A DNA stretch of 64,000 bases from Gemmatimonadota bacterium (lineage in GTDB: Bacteria; Gemmatimonadota; Gemmatimonadetes; Gemmatimonadales; Gemmatimonadaceae), in contig BJHH01000002.1 of the NCBI GenBank assembly GCA_014192065.1, forward strand, positions 310,001-374,000, read 5' to 3'. The notes under the pieces were generated by a model. The model was not told the origin of the DNA, did no database searches, and saw only the letters and a program-made list of their open reading frames with translations. Below, piece after piece: positions 1 through 10,395 of the stretch. A program made the position numbers and the translations under genes. Positions within the stretch are counted from its first letter, which is position 1; every line of letters begins with the position of its first letter.

Positions 1-620
1 CCCGCATCGCTTCCGGTGGTGACGGCCAGCGCCGAATCCACATGGGCCAGCGCGACGGCGTACACCTCGGCATTGGTCAGCGGCTTGCCAAGGACGATCT
101 GGCCGTTGAGCGCGCTGCCAAGTGGGATGCCATTGCAGAAGCCCTCCGCCAGCGACAGCTCGACGAAGGCGAGTGACATATACAACTCGCCGATGTCTGC
201 CGTGGCCGTCGGCATGTACGTCTTCATGGCGTCAATCGCCGTGATCACGAATCCGCGCGCCTGCGTAACCGCCGTGTAGGGAATGCTGCCGTTGTCCGTC
301 GTGATCGAGCGCTGATCGACGTCCTGCCGGGTATTCTGGAAGTCCGTGTTCTTGAACTCGTCGGTCATGATGCCCGCTTCCGACCACAGGCACTCGTAGC
401 TACCGCAGTTCGCCAACAGTTTTACCCGACCAATAGCGCCCACCCGCAGCGCGGCGGCGGCTGCAGGCGAACCCGCAGCCGAGTTGTCGACGATGCCAGG
501 GTTTTCGGGCTGGAGCAGTTCCTTCGTATAGTCCTTGCACGCAAACGCCGTGAGCGAGGCGAGCGCGATGAACGTGCCCGCAGCAACGGCCGATCGAGCG
601 CGACTTTCAATTTTCGACAT
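1..620 (-). CDS. SusD/RagB-like outer-membrane lipoprotein, N-terminal part (runs off window edge)
   Basis: The frame is open from an ATG at 620 to the first base of the window, about 206 codons, so only the N-terminal part is visible. The protein starts MSKIESRARS, has a hydrophobic segment and then TAFACKDY, a lipoprotein-like cleavage region whose Cys is followed by Lys-Asp; the -3 residue is Ala rather than Leu, so the lipobox is imperfect. Helical sequence follows, with phrases typical of SusD proteins (NPGIVDN, TDEFKNTDF, YTAVTQARG). It begins 23 bp after the SusC stop on the same strand, the normal SusC-SusD order. In this family SusD is the surface lid that captures substrate for the SusC channel. 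The substrate cannot be read from the sequence. Confidence 0.85.
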   Translation of the reverse strand, partial: MSKIESRARSAVAAGTFIALASLTAFACKDYTKELLQPENPGIVDNSAAGSPAAAAALRVGAIGRVKLLANCGSYECLWSEAGIMTDEFKNTDFQNTRQDVDQRSITTDNGSIPYTAVTQARGFVITAIDAMKTYMPTATADIGELYMSLAFVELSLAEGFCNGIPLGSALNGQIVLGKPLTNAEVYAVALAHVDSALAVTTGSDA

Positions 621-643
621 GAGTATCGTCCTCGATGGGTGAT

Positions 644-3600
644 TTAGTATTTGAGATTGAAACGCAGCGTGATGTAGGTCGGCGGCGGCGCCGACTGGAA
701 GTTCGTCTGGTTGTCGTTCTGCGCGAGGCCCTGGTTGATCTCCGGGTCGATGTCCGTGAACCCAGTCCAGTGCTTGATATTCCGGACCGACAGCACGAGG
801 CTCGAACCGTCACGCGAGCGCAGATACTTCGTGGCGATCGCCGGCAGCTGGTACACGGCCGACAACTCGCGGAAGCGCCAGAACTGACCACTCATGAAGT
901 AGCCGCCGGCCGACTTGAAGTTCGTCGCACCAAAGTTGGACCCATACGTCTTGGCGATGTTGCGGGCCTGTTCGGCGAGCGGCGCCTTGGGGTTCTGCGT
1001 TTCTGAGCAGGCGCGCGGATCGGTGTTGCATTGGAAGTTGTTGCCACCGTCCTGCATGTTGAAGCCGCCCTTGTAGTCGAACGACATGTTCACACGCAGT
1101 TTGCGCTTGAAGAGGTCGATGCCGTTCTGGACGGAGAAGATGTCACGTGGCGCCGTCACGCCCTTAAACTTGAGAGCGGAGTCCACGTGCACCTCGGAGA
1201 GCGCGTTGTCCCTGTTCCACTGCAGCACGCCATCCTTGTTCACGTCGTCGTACGTGTACGGCCGGTACCACTGGCCGTTGATCGGCATCCCTTCGCGCTG
1301 CTGCGTGGTAGCACCGAACCCGATGATGCGGCGGGCGTTGGTCGCGGGGTCGAGGCCGAGGTTGACGACCATGTTGGTGTTGTGCGATCCGTTGAGCGTG
1401 ATGTCCCAGCCGAGGTTGACACGATCAATGAGCTGCGCCGTGACCTGTACCTCGTGGCCGGAGTTCCGAATGGAACCGACGTTCTGCAGCACACTCAGCT
1501 GCGAGGCGCCCGTCGACGGGGCGAGCGGAACGCTGATCAGCGCGTCGTAGCTCTGCCGACGATAGTAGGTGTAGTCGATGTGCGCCCGGCCGTCGAGGAA
1601 CTGGGCGTCGAAACCGGTTTCGAATTCCTTTGATGTTTCCGGCTTGAGGTCCGGAAGTCCCGGCTGCGCCGCGACGAGGCCCGGCGTATTGATGCCGGCG
1701 GTGGCCGCCGTACGGCTCGGAAGATTGACGCTGGCGGCGGTGAAGGTGACGAGCGCCGCCGTCGCGCCCGGCTGCACGCCGCTGGCACCGAACGCAGCGC
1801 GGAGGCGCAACGACTGCAGCCACTTGTACTCGGGGAAGAACGACTCGTCGGACACGAGCCACGAGGCGCTCAACTTGGGATAGACCACCTGCTGGAAGTT
1901 CGAACCGAACGCGCTGTTCTGGTCTGTGCGCACGGCGGCCGTGAAGAAGAGCCGGTCACGCAGCGCCACCTGCTCCTGAACGAAGAACCCGAGCGTCTTG
2001 ACGACCGTCGGCTGCAGGTTGGATGCGTTGCGGGTGGCCGCTGCGGCTACGCTATTGCCACCAGGCGGCAGGGTGAGCCCATTCGTGTTGAGGGCATCCT
2101 GCTCGATGTTGTTGTAATCGGCGCCGACCGTGGTCTTCGTGTTCATCCACGACCGCAGGTCGTAGTTCACCGTGCTCGACATCTTCGCCGAGAAGTTGCG
2201 CTGCATGTTGCGATTGTCGGTAATCGTGCCGACGCGCTGCGAAGCCTGAATCGGACACTCGTTCAGGCGGCAGATGAGATAGAAGTTGTAGCTCGCGAGG
2301 TCCATACCGACCGTCGCGTCATTCTGCATCCACGAGAATGGCCGCCAGTTCAGGTTGACGCTGCCGAGGAATCGCTGCAGGTCCTGCTTCCGGATTTCCT
2401 GCATCACGTCACCGGGGAGGTACTGGTAGTACTCGTTGAGCGGGTTGCCTTCGAGGGTCGTCGTGCCCTTGCCGGGACCCGGTCCAACGAACCCGTAGTT
2501 CTGCATGCCGGTGTAGTACAGCGCCTCAAAGGCCGCGTCGGTCGGCATCGTCCGGTTGTTCGACTTGTTGAACCCCATGCTCACGCCGACGTCGAGCTTC
2601 GGCGACATCGAGGCGTTGAGGTTTGTACGGAAATTGAGTTTCTGCTGGGCGAGCGGGCGCTTCCAGTCGTAGCGCACCGGCACCTTCGCGTCCTCAAACC
2701 GCTTCTGCTCGAATCCGGGCATCACGATCGGGGCTGTCTCGTCCGCCGCGTCGAAGGCAATGAAATAGCGAATAGCCTCGGTGCCGCCGCTGACGTTCAC
2801 GCCATACGACTTGGTCTGGCCGTCGCTGATGAACGTGCGTGTGGGGTCGCGGAGGAGCAGATACTTGGTGAGGCTGTCCGTGATGCAGGGCGTACCGCCC
2901 TGGGCCGCTGGCGTGGACTGCAGCGCGAGCTGGCACCGCGTCGGTGCCGTGGCACCGGGCGCATGGCCCCAGTTCATGTACATCGGCTGGTAGAGGTTCC
3001 GGTCCTGCACGCTGCCCATTTCGGCGAAGTAGCTCCAACGGGCGGAGCCGGCGCGTCCCTTCTTGGTCGTGATCACGACCACGCCGTTCGCGGCGCTGGT
3101 ACCGTACAGCGTGGCGGCCGACGGGCCCTTCACGATCTCGATGTCCTGGATCTCCTCAGGATTGAGCGAGTTGAGCAGGGAGAACGGCGTGCCCGATGCG
3201 GACGTCGTATTGGAGGCGTAGCGCACGCCGTCCACGACATAGATCGGGGAGTTGTTCAAGCTGATTGACGAGGTGCCGCGAATGCGGATCGACGGCGCGG
3301 CGCCCAGCGTGGATCCCGGGAGGGTGACCACGCCCGGCGCCTTGGCGACGAGCAGGTCGCCGATCGACGTCACCTTCATTTCTTCAACCTTTTTGGCGAC
3401 ATCGCCGAGGGTCGTCACGGAGTTGCCGAGCTCGACGCGGCGCTGCTGACCAGTGGCTGTCGTGACCACTTCCTGCAGCTGCACCACGGCAGCGGGAAGA
3501 AAAAAGTCGCCGGCATTGGCGGAGCCGGCCGTCGCCGTGACCGTCTTGCGAATGGACTGGTACCCGACGTGCATCACCATGACCGCGACGCTGCCGGGCG

Positions 3601-3811
3601 GGACGTTTCGCAGGGTGAACTTGCCCTGGTCATCCGACGTGGCCGTGAGCAGGCTGTTCACGATCACCACCCGGGCCTGTCCGAGCGGCCGAGCGGGATC
3701 GCCAACGGTAACGGTGCCGGTGACGGTGCCCTGCGCCGCAGCGGTGCGGCCTGCGGCCAACACCAACAGCGCGCAGAGGGCAAGGGTGAACCTGCAGACA
3801 AAACGCGACAT
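644..3811 (-). CDS. SusC/RagA-family TonB-dependent outer-membrane transporter
   Basis: 1055 residues. Order: signal peptide ending RTAAAQ, a carboxypeptidase-regulatory-like beta domain (about 27-110, GKFTLRNVPPGSVAVMV), a plug domain with the SusC signature PIYVVDGVRY and EIVKGPSAATLYGTSAANGV (about 150-260), then a long barrel ending in an aromatic residue (RFNLKY). The family imports oligosaccharides or peptides through the outer membrane with TonB energy and a SusD lid, and a SusD gene follows directly. I chose ATG 3811 because it opens a good signal peptide and has GGAGGT 7 nt upstream. The frame stays open for another 830 bases upstream, but that part is antisense to paaG and not protein-like. 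Confidence 0.95.
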   Translation of the reverse strand: MSRFVCRFTLALCALLVLAAGRTAAAQGTVTGTVTVGDPARPLGQARVVIVNSLLTATSDDQGKFTLRNVPPGSVAVMVMHVGYQSIRKTVTATAGSANAGDFFLPAAVVQLQEVVTTATGQQRRVELGNSVTTLGDVAKKVEEMKVTSIGDLLVAKAPGVVTLPGSTLGAAPSIRIRGTSSISLNNSPIYVVDGVRYASNTTSASGTPFSLLNSLNPEEIQDIEIVKGPSAATLYGTSAANGVVVITTKKGRAGSARWSYFAEMGSVQDRNLYQPMYMNWGHAPGATAPTRCQLALQSTPAAQGGTPCITDSLTKYLLLRDPTRTFISDGQTKSYGVNVSGGTEAIRYFIAFDAADETAPIVMPGFEQKRFEDAKVPVRYDWKRPLAQQKLNFRTNLNASMSPKLDVGVSMGFNKSNNRTMPTDAAFEALYYTGMQNYGFVGPGPGKGTTTLEGNPLNEYYQYLPGDVMQEIRKQDLQRFLGSVNLNWRPFSWMQNDATVGMDLASYNFYLICRLNECPIQASQRVGTITDNRNMQRNFSAKMSSTVNYDLRSWMNTKTTVGADYNNIEQDALNTNGLTLPPGGNSVAAAATRNASNLQPTVVKTLGFFVQEQVALRDRLFFTAAVRTDQNSAFGSNFQQVVYPKLSASWLVSDESFFPEYKWLQSLRLRAAFGASGVQPGATAALVTFTAASVNLPSRTAATAGINTPGLVAAQPGLPDLKPETSKEFETGFDAQFLDGRAHIDYTYYRRQSYDALISVPLAPSTGASQLSVLQNVGSIRNSGHEVQVTAQLIDRVNLGWDITLNGSHNTNMVVNLGLDPATNARRIIGFGATTQQREGMPINGQWYRPYTYDDVNKDGVLQWNRDNALSEVHVDSALKFKGVTAPRDIFSVQNGIDLFKRKLRVNMSFDYKGGFNMQDGGNNFQCNTDPRACSETQNPKAPLAEQARNIAKTYGSNFGATNFKSAGGYFMSGQFWRFRELSAVYQLPAIATKYLRSRDGSSLVLSVRNIKHWTGFTDIDPEINQGLAQNDNQTNFQSAPPPTYITLRFNLKY

Positions 3812-3818
3812 CAAGCAG

Positions 3819-3824
3819 ACCTCC
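3819..3824 (-). promoter_or_regulatory. Shine-Dalgarno of the susC-like gene
   Basis: GGAGGT on the minus strand, 7 nt before ATG 3811. It decides the start inside a much longer open frame. Confidence 0.7.
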
Positions 3825-3995
3825 GGGAAGGGACATGCAAACCGCCGCGCGCGGTCAGCCGCGGACTGGCGGAAAAAGATCACGAACGAGCGGCCACTAG
3901 ACCCCCAGATAATAACCCCAAAGGGTGGCTCGCCGCGAACCGGAGCCAGGACTGGTGCGTCGCGCCCCCATAGCGTCGGGCGGTAGATTCCCATC

Positions 3996-4781
3996 GTGAC
4001 GCAAACCCTCTTGACCGAACAGACGGAGGGCGTGCTTCGGCTCACGCTGAACCGCCCGGACGTCCTCAATAGTTTCAACGCCGAGATGGCGCTCGGACTC
4101 CAGTCGGCACTGGCCCGCGCCGCCACCGATTCCTCGATCCGCGCGGTCCTTTTGACCGGCTCCGGACGTGGCTTTTGTGCCGGCCAGGACCTCGCCGAGG
4201 CACTGCCCAAGGACGGCGTCATGCCGGACCTTGGTGAGTTTGTGCGCACCACCTGGAACCCGATCATCCGTGCGATTCGCACACTCGAGAAACCGGTCGT
4301 CTGCGCCGTGAACGGCACGGCCGCCGGCGCCGGCGCGAACCTCGCGTTCGCCTGCGACATCGTGTTCGCGGCTACGACCGCGGGCTTCATCCAGAGTTTT
4401 GCGAAGATCGGTGTCATTCCCGATTCGGGCGGCACCTTCATCCTGCCGCGACTCGTCGGGCTCCAGCGCGCCACCGCGCTCACGATGCTCGCCGAAAAGA
4501 TTTCGGCCCAGCAGGCGATGGACTGGGGGCTCGTGTACAAGGTCGTCGAGCCCACGTCGCTCGTGGCCGACTCCTTCGCCTGCGCGAAGCACCTCGCCAC
4601 GCAACCAACACGCGCGCTCGGACTCATCAAGCGGGGCTTCAATCATTCGCTCGGCGTATCGCTCGACGCGCAGCTCGCATTCGAAGAAGCGTTGCAGCGC
4701 GAAGCTGGCCGGTCGACCGATTACGCCGAGGGCGTCGCGGCGTTCCTTGAGAAACGACCCCCGACGTTTACCGGCCAATGA
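3996..4781 (+). CDS. paaG: PaaG-like enoyl-CoA hydratase/isomerase
   Basis: 261 residues, GTG start. Crotonase fold with the oxyanion-hole segments GFCAGQDL and GTAAGAGANLAFACDI, followed by GVIPDSGGTFILPRLVG. In the phenylacetate pathway PaaG isomerises ring-1,2-epoxyphenylacetyl-CoA to the oxepin and later acts on double-bond position. The assignment to PaaG rather than a generic crotonase rests on similarity plus its position as first gene of a coupled paaG-H-I-J-Z series; its stop overlaps the next start (ATGA). It is divergent from the susC-like gene, with 184 bp between them. Confidence 0.85.
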   Translation: MTQTLLTEQTEGVLRLTLNRPDVLNSFNAEMALGLQSALARAATDSSIRAVLLTGSGRGFCAGQDLAEALPKDGVMPDLGEFVRTTWNPIIRAIRTLEKPVVCAVNGTAAGAGANLAFACDIVFAATTAGFIQSFAKIGVIPDSGGTFILPRLVGLQRATALTMLAEKISAQQAMDWGLVYKVVEPTSLVADSFACAKHLATQPTRALGLIKRGFNHSLGVSLDAQLAFEEALQREAGRSTDYAEGVAAFLEKRPPTFTGQ

Positions 4782-6007
4782 CCGACTCGATGCCACACAC
4801 CGTCGCGTCGGCGATGGTGAACTCGCCAGCAGGCGAGATCAGGATCGGCATCGTCGGCGCCGGCGCCATGGGCACGGGCATCGCCCAAGTGGCCGCGACC
4901 GCGGGCCATCAGGTGCTGCTGGGCGACTCGATAGCCGGCGCGGCAAGCCGGGCGCAGGCGGGTATCCGCGTCTCACTCGACAAGTTGATGGCAAAAGGCA
5001 AGCTCGACGCGCCTGCATGCGGACGGATTCTCTCCCGAATCAGCTTTGTCGACGAACCGCTGGTCATGGACCTATCGCCCTACGGCGACTGCTCGCTCGT
5101 GATTGAGGCGATCCACGAGGACCTCGGCGCCAAGCAGGCACTGTTCGCTGCGTTGGCGTCCGTCGTTTCGCCGACCGCCGTGCTCGCGTCGAACACGTCA
5201 TCGCTCTCCATCGCGTCGATCGCCAGCCACGGTGCGCGCCCGGAGCGGGTGATCGGCGTTCATTTTTTCAATCCGGCGCCGGTGTTGCCCTTGGTGGAGA
5301 TCGTGCCCTGGCTCGGCACAGACCCGACCGTGCTGGAGGGTACACGCGCACTCGTGGATTCGTGGCGCAAGACGACCGTCATCGCGGCCGACACACCGGG
5401 GTTCATCGTGAACCGGGTGGCGCGCCCGTTCTACAGCGAGGCGCTGCGCATCCACGATGAAGGCATCGCCGACTGTGCCACGATCGACTGGGCCATGAAG
5501 GAACTCGGCGGCTTCAAGATGGGGCCATTCGAACTGATGGACTTTATCGGCAATGATGTGAACTTCGCCGTGACGCGCACGATGTTCGAGAGTTCATTCT
5601 GGGAACCACGGTACAAACCGTCGCTGACACAGAAGCGGCTCGTCGACGCCGGATTTCTCGGGCGGAAATCGGGACGCGGCTACTACCGCTACGACGGCAG
5701 CGCGATGCCTGACCCAGCGAAAGACGTCGGGGTCGGCCGAACGGTGTTCGAGCGGGTGCTCGCCATGCTGATCAACGAAGCCGCCGACGCCCTGTTCTAC
5801 CGCGTTGCCAGCGCAGGCGACATCGATCTCGCGATGATGAAGGGTGTGAACTATCCGAAGGGACTGCTCGCCTGGTCGGACGAACTGGGACCGACCTGGG
5901 CATTTGATCGACTCACTGCGCTGCAAGCTGAGTATGGCGAGGACCGGTACCGTCCGAGTCCGCTGCTCCGGCGTGTGGCACTGTCGAAGGGGAGATTCCA
6001 CGCATGA
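4778..6007 (+). CDS. paaH: 3-hydroxyacyl-CoA dehydrogenase, PaaH type
   Basis: 409 residues. The N-terminal Rossmann domain carries GIVGAGAMGTGIAQVAA; ASNTSSLSI and HFFNPAPVLPLVEIV are typical of 3-hydroxyacyl-CoA dehydrogenases. Two C-terminal 3HCDH domains follow, with PGFIVNRVARP in the first and NEAADALFYRVAS in the second. Family role: NAD-dependent oxidation of 3-hydroxyadipyl-CoA to 3-oxoadipyl-CoA. It is somewhat shorter than E. coli PaaH. The ATG overlaps the paaG stop by 4 bases and its own stop overlaps the paaI start, so the three are probably translationally coupled. Confidence 0.88.
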   Translation: MTDSMPHTVASAMVNSPAGEIRIGIVGAGAMGTGIAQVAATAGHQVLLGDSIAGAASRAQAGIRVSLDKLMAKGKLDAPACGRILSRISFVDEPLVMDLSPYGDCSLVIEAIHEDLGAKQALFAALASVVSPTAVLASNTSSLSIASIASHGARPERVIGVHFFNPAPVLPLVEIVPWLGTDPTVLEGTRALVDSWRKTTVIAADTPGFIVNRVARPFYSEALRIHDEGIADCATIDWAMKELGGFKMGPFELMDFIGNDVNFAVTRTMFESSFWEPRYKPSLTQKRLVDAGFLGRKSGRGYYRYDGSAMPDPAKDVGVGRTVFERVLAMLINEAADALFYRVASAGDIDLAMMKGVNYPKGLLAWSDELGPTWAFDRLTALQAEYGEDRYRPSPLLRRVALSKGRFHA

Positions 6008-6558
6008 AGCCGGCCAAGGGCAACCCCAAACCGCGTCCGCGCGCTGGAGTGAAGAACGAGCAGGTGCTCGCCGAGCGCGTCGCCGCGGCGATGATGGCGC
6101 GGGACAGGTTCAGTCAGTGGATGGGCATGACGATCGTGGACATTCGCCCGCGCACGGCGACCGTGCGAATGACCGTTCGGGCGGAGATGGTGAACGGGTT
6201 CGGCGTCGCGCACGGCGGCGTGGTCTACTCGCTCGCCGATAGCGCGCTGGCGTTCGCCTGCAACACGCACGGGAAAGTGACGATGGCAATCAATAACACA
6301 ATCAGCTATCCGGCTGCCGTACACGTAGGCGACGTGCTCACGGCGATCGCCGAGAGCGACGGCGAAACGCGGCGACTCGGCTACTACCGCGTGACGGTCA
6401 AGAATCAGAAGGACGAACTCGTCTCCGCATTCACAGGCACCGTGTACAAAACGAAGAACGAACACCTCAAGAGCGCCGACACGACCGAGAAGCTCGCTGA
6501 CAAGTCGGCGAAGGCCGCTATGCCAGCACCGGCCGCCGACGCGAAGGGAGCCAAGTGA
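6004..6558 (+). CDS. paaI: PaaI-like hotdog acyl-CoA thioesterase
   Basis: 184 residues. The hotdog core contains NGFGVAHGGVVYSLADSALAFACN, with the HGG and Asp positions expected for PaaI-type thioesterases. PaaI hydrolyses ring-hydroxylated phenylacetyl-CoA and so rescues CoA from dead-end intermediates. The first 20 residues are Lys/Arg/Pro-rich and the last 35 are Ala/Lys-rich and probably disordered; both extend beyond the usual size of about 140. ATGA overlap with paaH upstream and GTGA overlap with paaJ downstream. Confidence 0.85.
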   Translation: MKPAKGNPKPRPRAGVKNEQVLAERVAAAMMARDRFSQWMGMTIVDIRPRTATVRMTVRAEMVNGFGVAHGGVVYSLADSALAFACNTHGKVTMAINNTISYPAAVHVGDVLTAIAESDGETRRLGYYRVTVKNQKDELVSAFTGTVYKTKNEHLKSADTTEKLADKSAKAAMPAPAADAKGAK

Positions 6559-7766
6559 GTCACGCATTCATCGTTGACGGCGTTCGGACGGCGATCGGCA
6601 ACATCGGCGGTTCGCTGAGCGACGTACGAGCCGACGACCTCGGCGCGCGGGTGATCTCTGCGCTGATGGCGCGCAACAGCGGCGTGGATCCCGCCGCGAT
6701 CGAGGATCTGATCTTTGGCTGCGCCAACCAGGCAGGCGAAGACAACCGCAATGTGGCGCGAATGTCGGCTCTGCTGGCTGGGCTGCCTGTGACGGTGCCG
6801 GGTGAAACGGTGAACCGGCTGTGTGCGTCGGGCATGAGCGCCGTGGCCAACGCCGCGCGTGCCGTGAAAGATGGTGACGGCGAGTTTTACATCGCCGGTG
6901 GCGTCGAATCGATGACGCGCGCACCGTACGTGATGAGCAAGGGCTCCAAGCCGTTCGCGCGCGACCTCGAGTTCTTTGACACGTCGCTTGGCTGGCGCTT
7001 TGTGAACCCGGCGATGAAAGCCAAGTACGGCACCGATTCAATGGGCCAGACGGCAGAAAACGTTGCCGAACAGTTCGGCATCACGCGGGACGATCAGGAC
7101 AGATTCGCGCTTCGGTCACAGCAGAACGCGGCGCGGGCGCGCACGATGGGCCGCTTCACGAGCGAGATCGTGGCGGTCGACATCGCACAGAAGAAGGGCG
7201 AGCCGACCCGTGTGGATCAGGACGAGTTCATCCGCGCTGACACCACAATGGAAGGGCTGGGCAAACTGAAGCCAGCGTTTCGCACCGACGGCAAGGGATC
7301 GGTCACCGCCGGCAACGCGAGCGGCCTGAACGACGGCGCGGCCGCGCTCCTGATCGCGTCCAAGGGGGCGGTGAAGGACTTCGACCTGACGCCGCGCGCG
7401 CGCGTCATCGCGACGGCCGTCGCTGGCGTCGAGCCCCGCATCATGGGGATGGGCCCTGTCCCGGCCACGCAGAAGGTGCTGCACCGCGCACTGCTCAAAC
7501 TGGAACAGATGGACGTCATCGAACTCAATGAAGCATTCGCGGCTCAGTCGCTCGCCTGCCTGCGTGAACTCGGACTCAAGGACGACGACGCGCGCGTGAA
7601 CATCAACGGTGGCGCGATCGCGCTCGGGCATCCGCTCGGCATGAGCGGCGCGCGGCTCATCCTCACGGCGATGCGCGAACTGGAGCAGTCCGGCAAACGC
7701 TACGCGCTCTGCACGATGTGCATCGGCGTCGGCCAGGGCATGGCCATCATCATCGAGCGGGTTTAA
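6555..7766 (+). CDS. paaJ: 3-oxoadipyl-CoA/3-oxo-5,6-dehydrosuberyl-CoA thiolase
   Basis: 403 residues from a GTG that overlaps the paaI stop (GTGA). Thiolase residues are complete: nucleophilic Cys90 in NRLCASGMS, the [10 protein letters not shown] His motif and C-terminal [26 protein letters not shown] is characteristic of the PcaF/PaaJ branch, which cleaves beta-ketoadipyl-CoA to succinyl-CoA and acetyl-CoA. Its TAA overlaps the next ATG (TAATG), continuing the coupled operon. Confidence 0.9.
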   Translation: MSHAFIVDGVRTAIGNIGGSLSDVRADDLGARVISALMARNSGVDPAAIEDLIFGCANQAGEDNRNVARMSALLAGLPVTVPGETVNRLCASGMSAVANAARAVKDGDGEFYIAGGVESMTRAPYVMSKGSKPFARDLEFFDTSLGWRFVNPAMKAKYGTDSMGQTAENVAEQFGITRDDQDRFALRSQQNAARARTMGRFTSEIVAVDIAQKKGEPTRVDQDEFIRADTTMEGLGKLKPAFRTDGKGSVTAGNASGLNDGAAALLIASKGAVKDFDLTPRARVIATAVAGVEPRIMGMGPVPATQKVLHRALLKLEQMDVIELNEAFAAQSLACLRELGLKDDDARVNINGGAIALGHPLGMSGARLILTAMRELEQSGKRYALCTMCIGVGQGMAIIIERV

Positions 7767-9847
7767 TGCCCACACCATTGGATCTGACCGGCGCCCAGAC
7801 GCGCCGCCTCCAGAACTACATCTCGGGCGCATGGGTCGAAGGCTCCGGCAAGACCACACCACTCGTGCACGCCGTGACCGGCGTGCCATTCGCTGAGGCG
7901 GGCACCGGCGGCGTGGATTTCAAACGCGTCGTCGAATACGGGCGCACTGTCGGTGGTCCGAAACTCCGCACGATGACCTTTCATCAGCGGGCGCTGATGC
8001 TGAAGGCGATGGCGAAGCACCTAATGGAGCGGAAGGACGAGTTTTATCGCGTGTCGGCAGCGACTGGCGCGACAAAGCGCGACGGGTGGGTGGACATCGA
8101 GGGCGGCATCGGCACGCTGTTTGCTTATGCATCGCGTGGCCGCCGCGACTTCCCGAACGAGACCTTTCACGTCGAAGGCGCCACCGAACCGCTCTCTAAG
8201 GGCGGCACCTTCGTCGCGAAGCACATCTGCGTGCCCATCGAAGGGGTCGCGGTCCATATCAACGCCTTCAACTTTCCCGTCTGGGGTATGCTCGAGAAGC
8301 TCGCTCCAACGCTGCTCGCCGGCGTACCGGCCATCGTGAAGCCGGCAATGATCACGAGCTTTCTCACCGAGAGCGTATTCGCCGAGATGATCGCGAGCGG
8401 GATCGTTCCGGAGGGTGCGATTCAGCTGCTCTGTGGCAGTGCGGGCGACCTGCTCGACCACCTCGACGAACAGTGCGCCGTCGCGTTCACGGGATCGGCG
8501 TACACGGGCCAGTTGCTCAAGGCCAACAAGGCGATTCTTTCGAACAACGTCAGGTTCAATCAGGAAGCCGACTCGCTCAACTTCTCGATGCTCGGGCCCG
8601 ACGCGGCGCCCGGGACCGAGGAGTTCGACCTCTTCATCAAGGAAGTGGCGAACGAGATGACGACGAAGGCAGGGCAGAAGTGCACTGCCATTCGACGCAC
8701 CTTTGTACCGGAAGAGATGCTCACCGATGTGATTGGCGCGCTTGCCAAGCGGCTCGAGGGGGTGCGGATTGGTGATCCTGCGGTGGACGGGGTGCGAATG
8801 GGTCCGCTCGCCGGGGCGGCGCAGGTGCGCGAAGTACAAAAGAGCGTCGATCGCATTGCGCGCGTTGCCGAGCGCGTGTTCGGCCGACCAGACGACTTTG
8901 AAGTCGTCGGCGCCGACCGGAATGCAGGCGCCTTCTTCCCGACCCTGCTCTACTATGCAAAAGATCCGTTCGCCGCGACCGAAGCGCATGATGTCGAAGC
9001 GTTCGGCCCAGTGAACACCGTGATGCCCTACCGGTCGGTGGACGACGCCATCGCACTCGCGCGCAAGGGACGCGGCTCACTCTGCGGGTCGCTCTTTACG
9101 GCCAGCGACGACACGGCGCGTCAGGTCGCCTTGGGCACCGCCGCGTACCACGGCCGCCTGCTGATGGTGAACCGTCACAGCGCCAAGGAAAGCACCGGAC
9201 ACGGATCGCCGATGCCGCAGCTCGTGCACGGTGGTCCGGGCCGCGCCGGCGGTGGTGAGGAGATGGGCGGCGTACGTGGCGTGCTGCACTACATGCAGCG
9301 CACGGCACTTCAGGGACATCCGAGCACGCTGACACGCGTTGTCCGCGAATATCTACAGGGCGCCGAACAGAAGACCGGTGGCGTGCATCCGTTCCGCCGC
9401 TACTTCGAGGAACTCGAGATCGGCGACACGCTGATCACCGGCACGCGACAGATCACGCTCGAGGACGTGGAGAAGTTCGCCGCGCTTTCGGGCGACCTGT
9501 TCTACGCGCATATGAACGACAACGAGGCCAAAGCGCACGGCGTGTTCGAGAAGCGCGTGGCACATGGCTACTTCATTATCAGCGCAGCGGCAGGGCTCTT
9601 CGTTGAGCCCTCGCTCAGCCCGGTGATGGCGAACTACGGGCTCGAGAACCTGCGGTTCACGAAGCCGGTCTATCCCGGTGACACGATCCAGGTGCGGCTC
9701 ACCGTCAGGCAGAAGACCGCCAAAGAGACGCTGCCGGACGGAGTGCCGCAGGGCATTGTGGCATGGGACGTCGAGGTGAAGAACCAGCACGCCGAGCCTG
9801 TGGCGATTTACACGATTCTCACGCTCGTGAGAAAGAAAGACGCCTAA
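7766..9847 (+). CDS. paaZ: PaaZ: bifunctional oxepin-CoA hydrolase / aldehyde dehydrogenase
   Basis: 693 residues, close to the usual PaaZ size. The first 520 or so residues are an aldehyde dehydrogenase with a Glu near 267 in [10 protein letters not shown] and catalytic Cys306 in GQKCTAIR. The last 150 are a MaoC-like hydratase with [15 protein letters not shown] and [11 protein letters not shown]. In the pathway the hydratase half opens the oxepin ring and the dehydrogenase half oxidises the resulting semialdehyde. ATG 7766 overlaps the paaJ stop; an upstream GTG at 7718 gives only a tail antisense-like extension inside paaJ. This is the last gene of the operon. Confidence 0.92.
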   Translation: MPTPLDLTGAQTRRLQNYISGAWVEGSGKTTPLVHAVTGVPFAEAGTGGVDFKRVVEYGRTVGGPKLRTMTFHQRALMLKAMAKHLMERKDEFYRVSAATGATKRDGWVDIEGGIGTLFAYASRGRRDFPNETFHVEGATEPLSKGGTFVAKHICVPIEGVAVHINAFNFPVWGMLEKLAPTLLAGVPAIVKPAMITSFLTESVFAEMIASGIVPEGAIQLLCGSAGDLLDHLDEQCAVAFTGSAYTGQLLKANKAILSNNVRFNQEADSLNFSMLGPDAAPGTEEFDLFIKEVANEMTTKAGQKCTAIRRTFVPEEMLTDVIGALAKRLEGVRIGDPAVDGVRMGPLAGAAQVREVQKSVDRIARVAERVFGRPDDFEVVGADRNAGAFFPTLLYYAKDPFAATEAHDVEAFGPVNTVMPYRSVDDAIALARKGRGSLCGSLFTASDDTARQVALGTAAYHGRLLMVNRHSAKESTGHGSPMPQLVHGGPGRAGGGEEMGGVRGVLHYMQRTALQGHPSTLTRVVREYLQGAEQKTGGVHPFRRYFEELEIGDTLITGTRQITLEDVEKFAALSGDLFYAHMNDNEAKAHGVFEKRVAHGYFIISAAAGLFVEPSLSPVMANYGLENLRFTKPVYPGDTIQVRLTVRQKTAKETLPDGVPQGIVAWDVEVKNQHAEPVAIYTILTLVRKKDA

Positions 9848-9890
9848 TCCGCAGGCGCGGGGCGGACCGCCTCACTGATCTTATCCTGTT

Positions 9891-10325
9891 CTAGCCTTCC
9901 TGCTCACGCACCGGCCGCCTCGTGCTCGGTACATCCACAATCTGCTCCCACTCGCTGGCATCGGAGCGCGCCACGACCGCGACAACCGGCTCGGTGTCGC
10001 TCAGGTTGAGTACTTCGTGGGGCACGCCGGGCTCGATGTAGATGAAGTCGCCCGGACCATTCTCGACGCTCTGCTCGAGGTTGGGCCCGTACTCATGGCG
10101 CACGCGGCCCGCGAGGATATAGAGCATCACCTCGAAGTCCACATGGATGTGCGCGTAGGCGCACGCACCGGGCGGCACCGTCGCGACGTTCATCGAGAGC
10201 TTCTTCGCCGTAGTGTTTCGCGCGGCGAGGCCGGTCTTGTACTGGATGCCGTTCCAGGCGCGGGTGATGCCACCCTGCCGGAGCGTGAAGATGCCACCGA
10301 GGTCTTCGACTCTGGATTCGGTCAT
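9891..10325 (-). CDS. Cupin-domain protein
   Basis: 144 residues, no signal peptide. A single cupin: AYAHIHVDFEVMLYILAGRVRHEYG is motif 1 with two His and a Glu as likely metal ligands, and GDFIYIEPGVPHEVLN is motif 2 with its His. Such small cupins bind a divalent metal and include isomerases, dioxygenases and sensors, so the reaction cannot be named. It is convergent with paaZ. I took ATG 10325; a longer frame would overlap the next gene's end. Confidence 0.8.
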   Translation of the reverse strand: MTESRVEDLGGIFTLRQGGITRAWNGIQYKTGLAARNTTAKKLSMNVATVPPGACAYAHIHVDFEVMLYILAGRVRHEYGPNLEQSVENGPGDFIYIEPGVPHEVLNLSDTEPVVAVVARSDASEWEQIVDVPSTRRPVREQEG

Positions 10326-10395
10326 GGGCGCGACATCAGGCTTGGCGTGAGAGACGAAAAAGCGTGGGAGCGCGTGATCTGGCGCAGGCGTGGCG

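Noticed and set aside
3812-4642. Upstream extension of the SusC frame to 1332 codons
   Set aside because: It is antisense to paaG, lies before a clear Shine-Dalgarno and signal peptide, and lacks protein-like composition.
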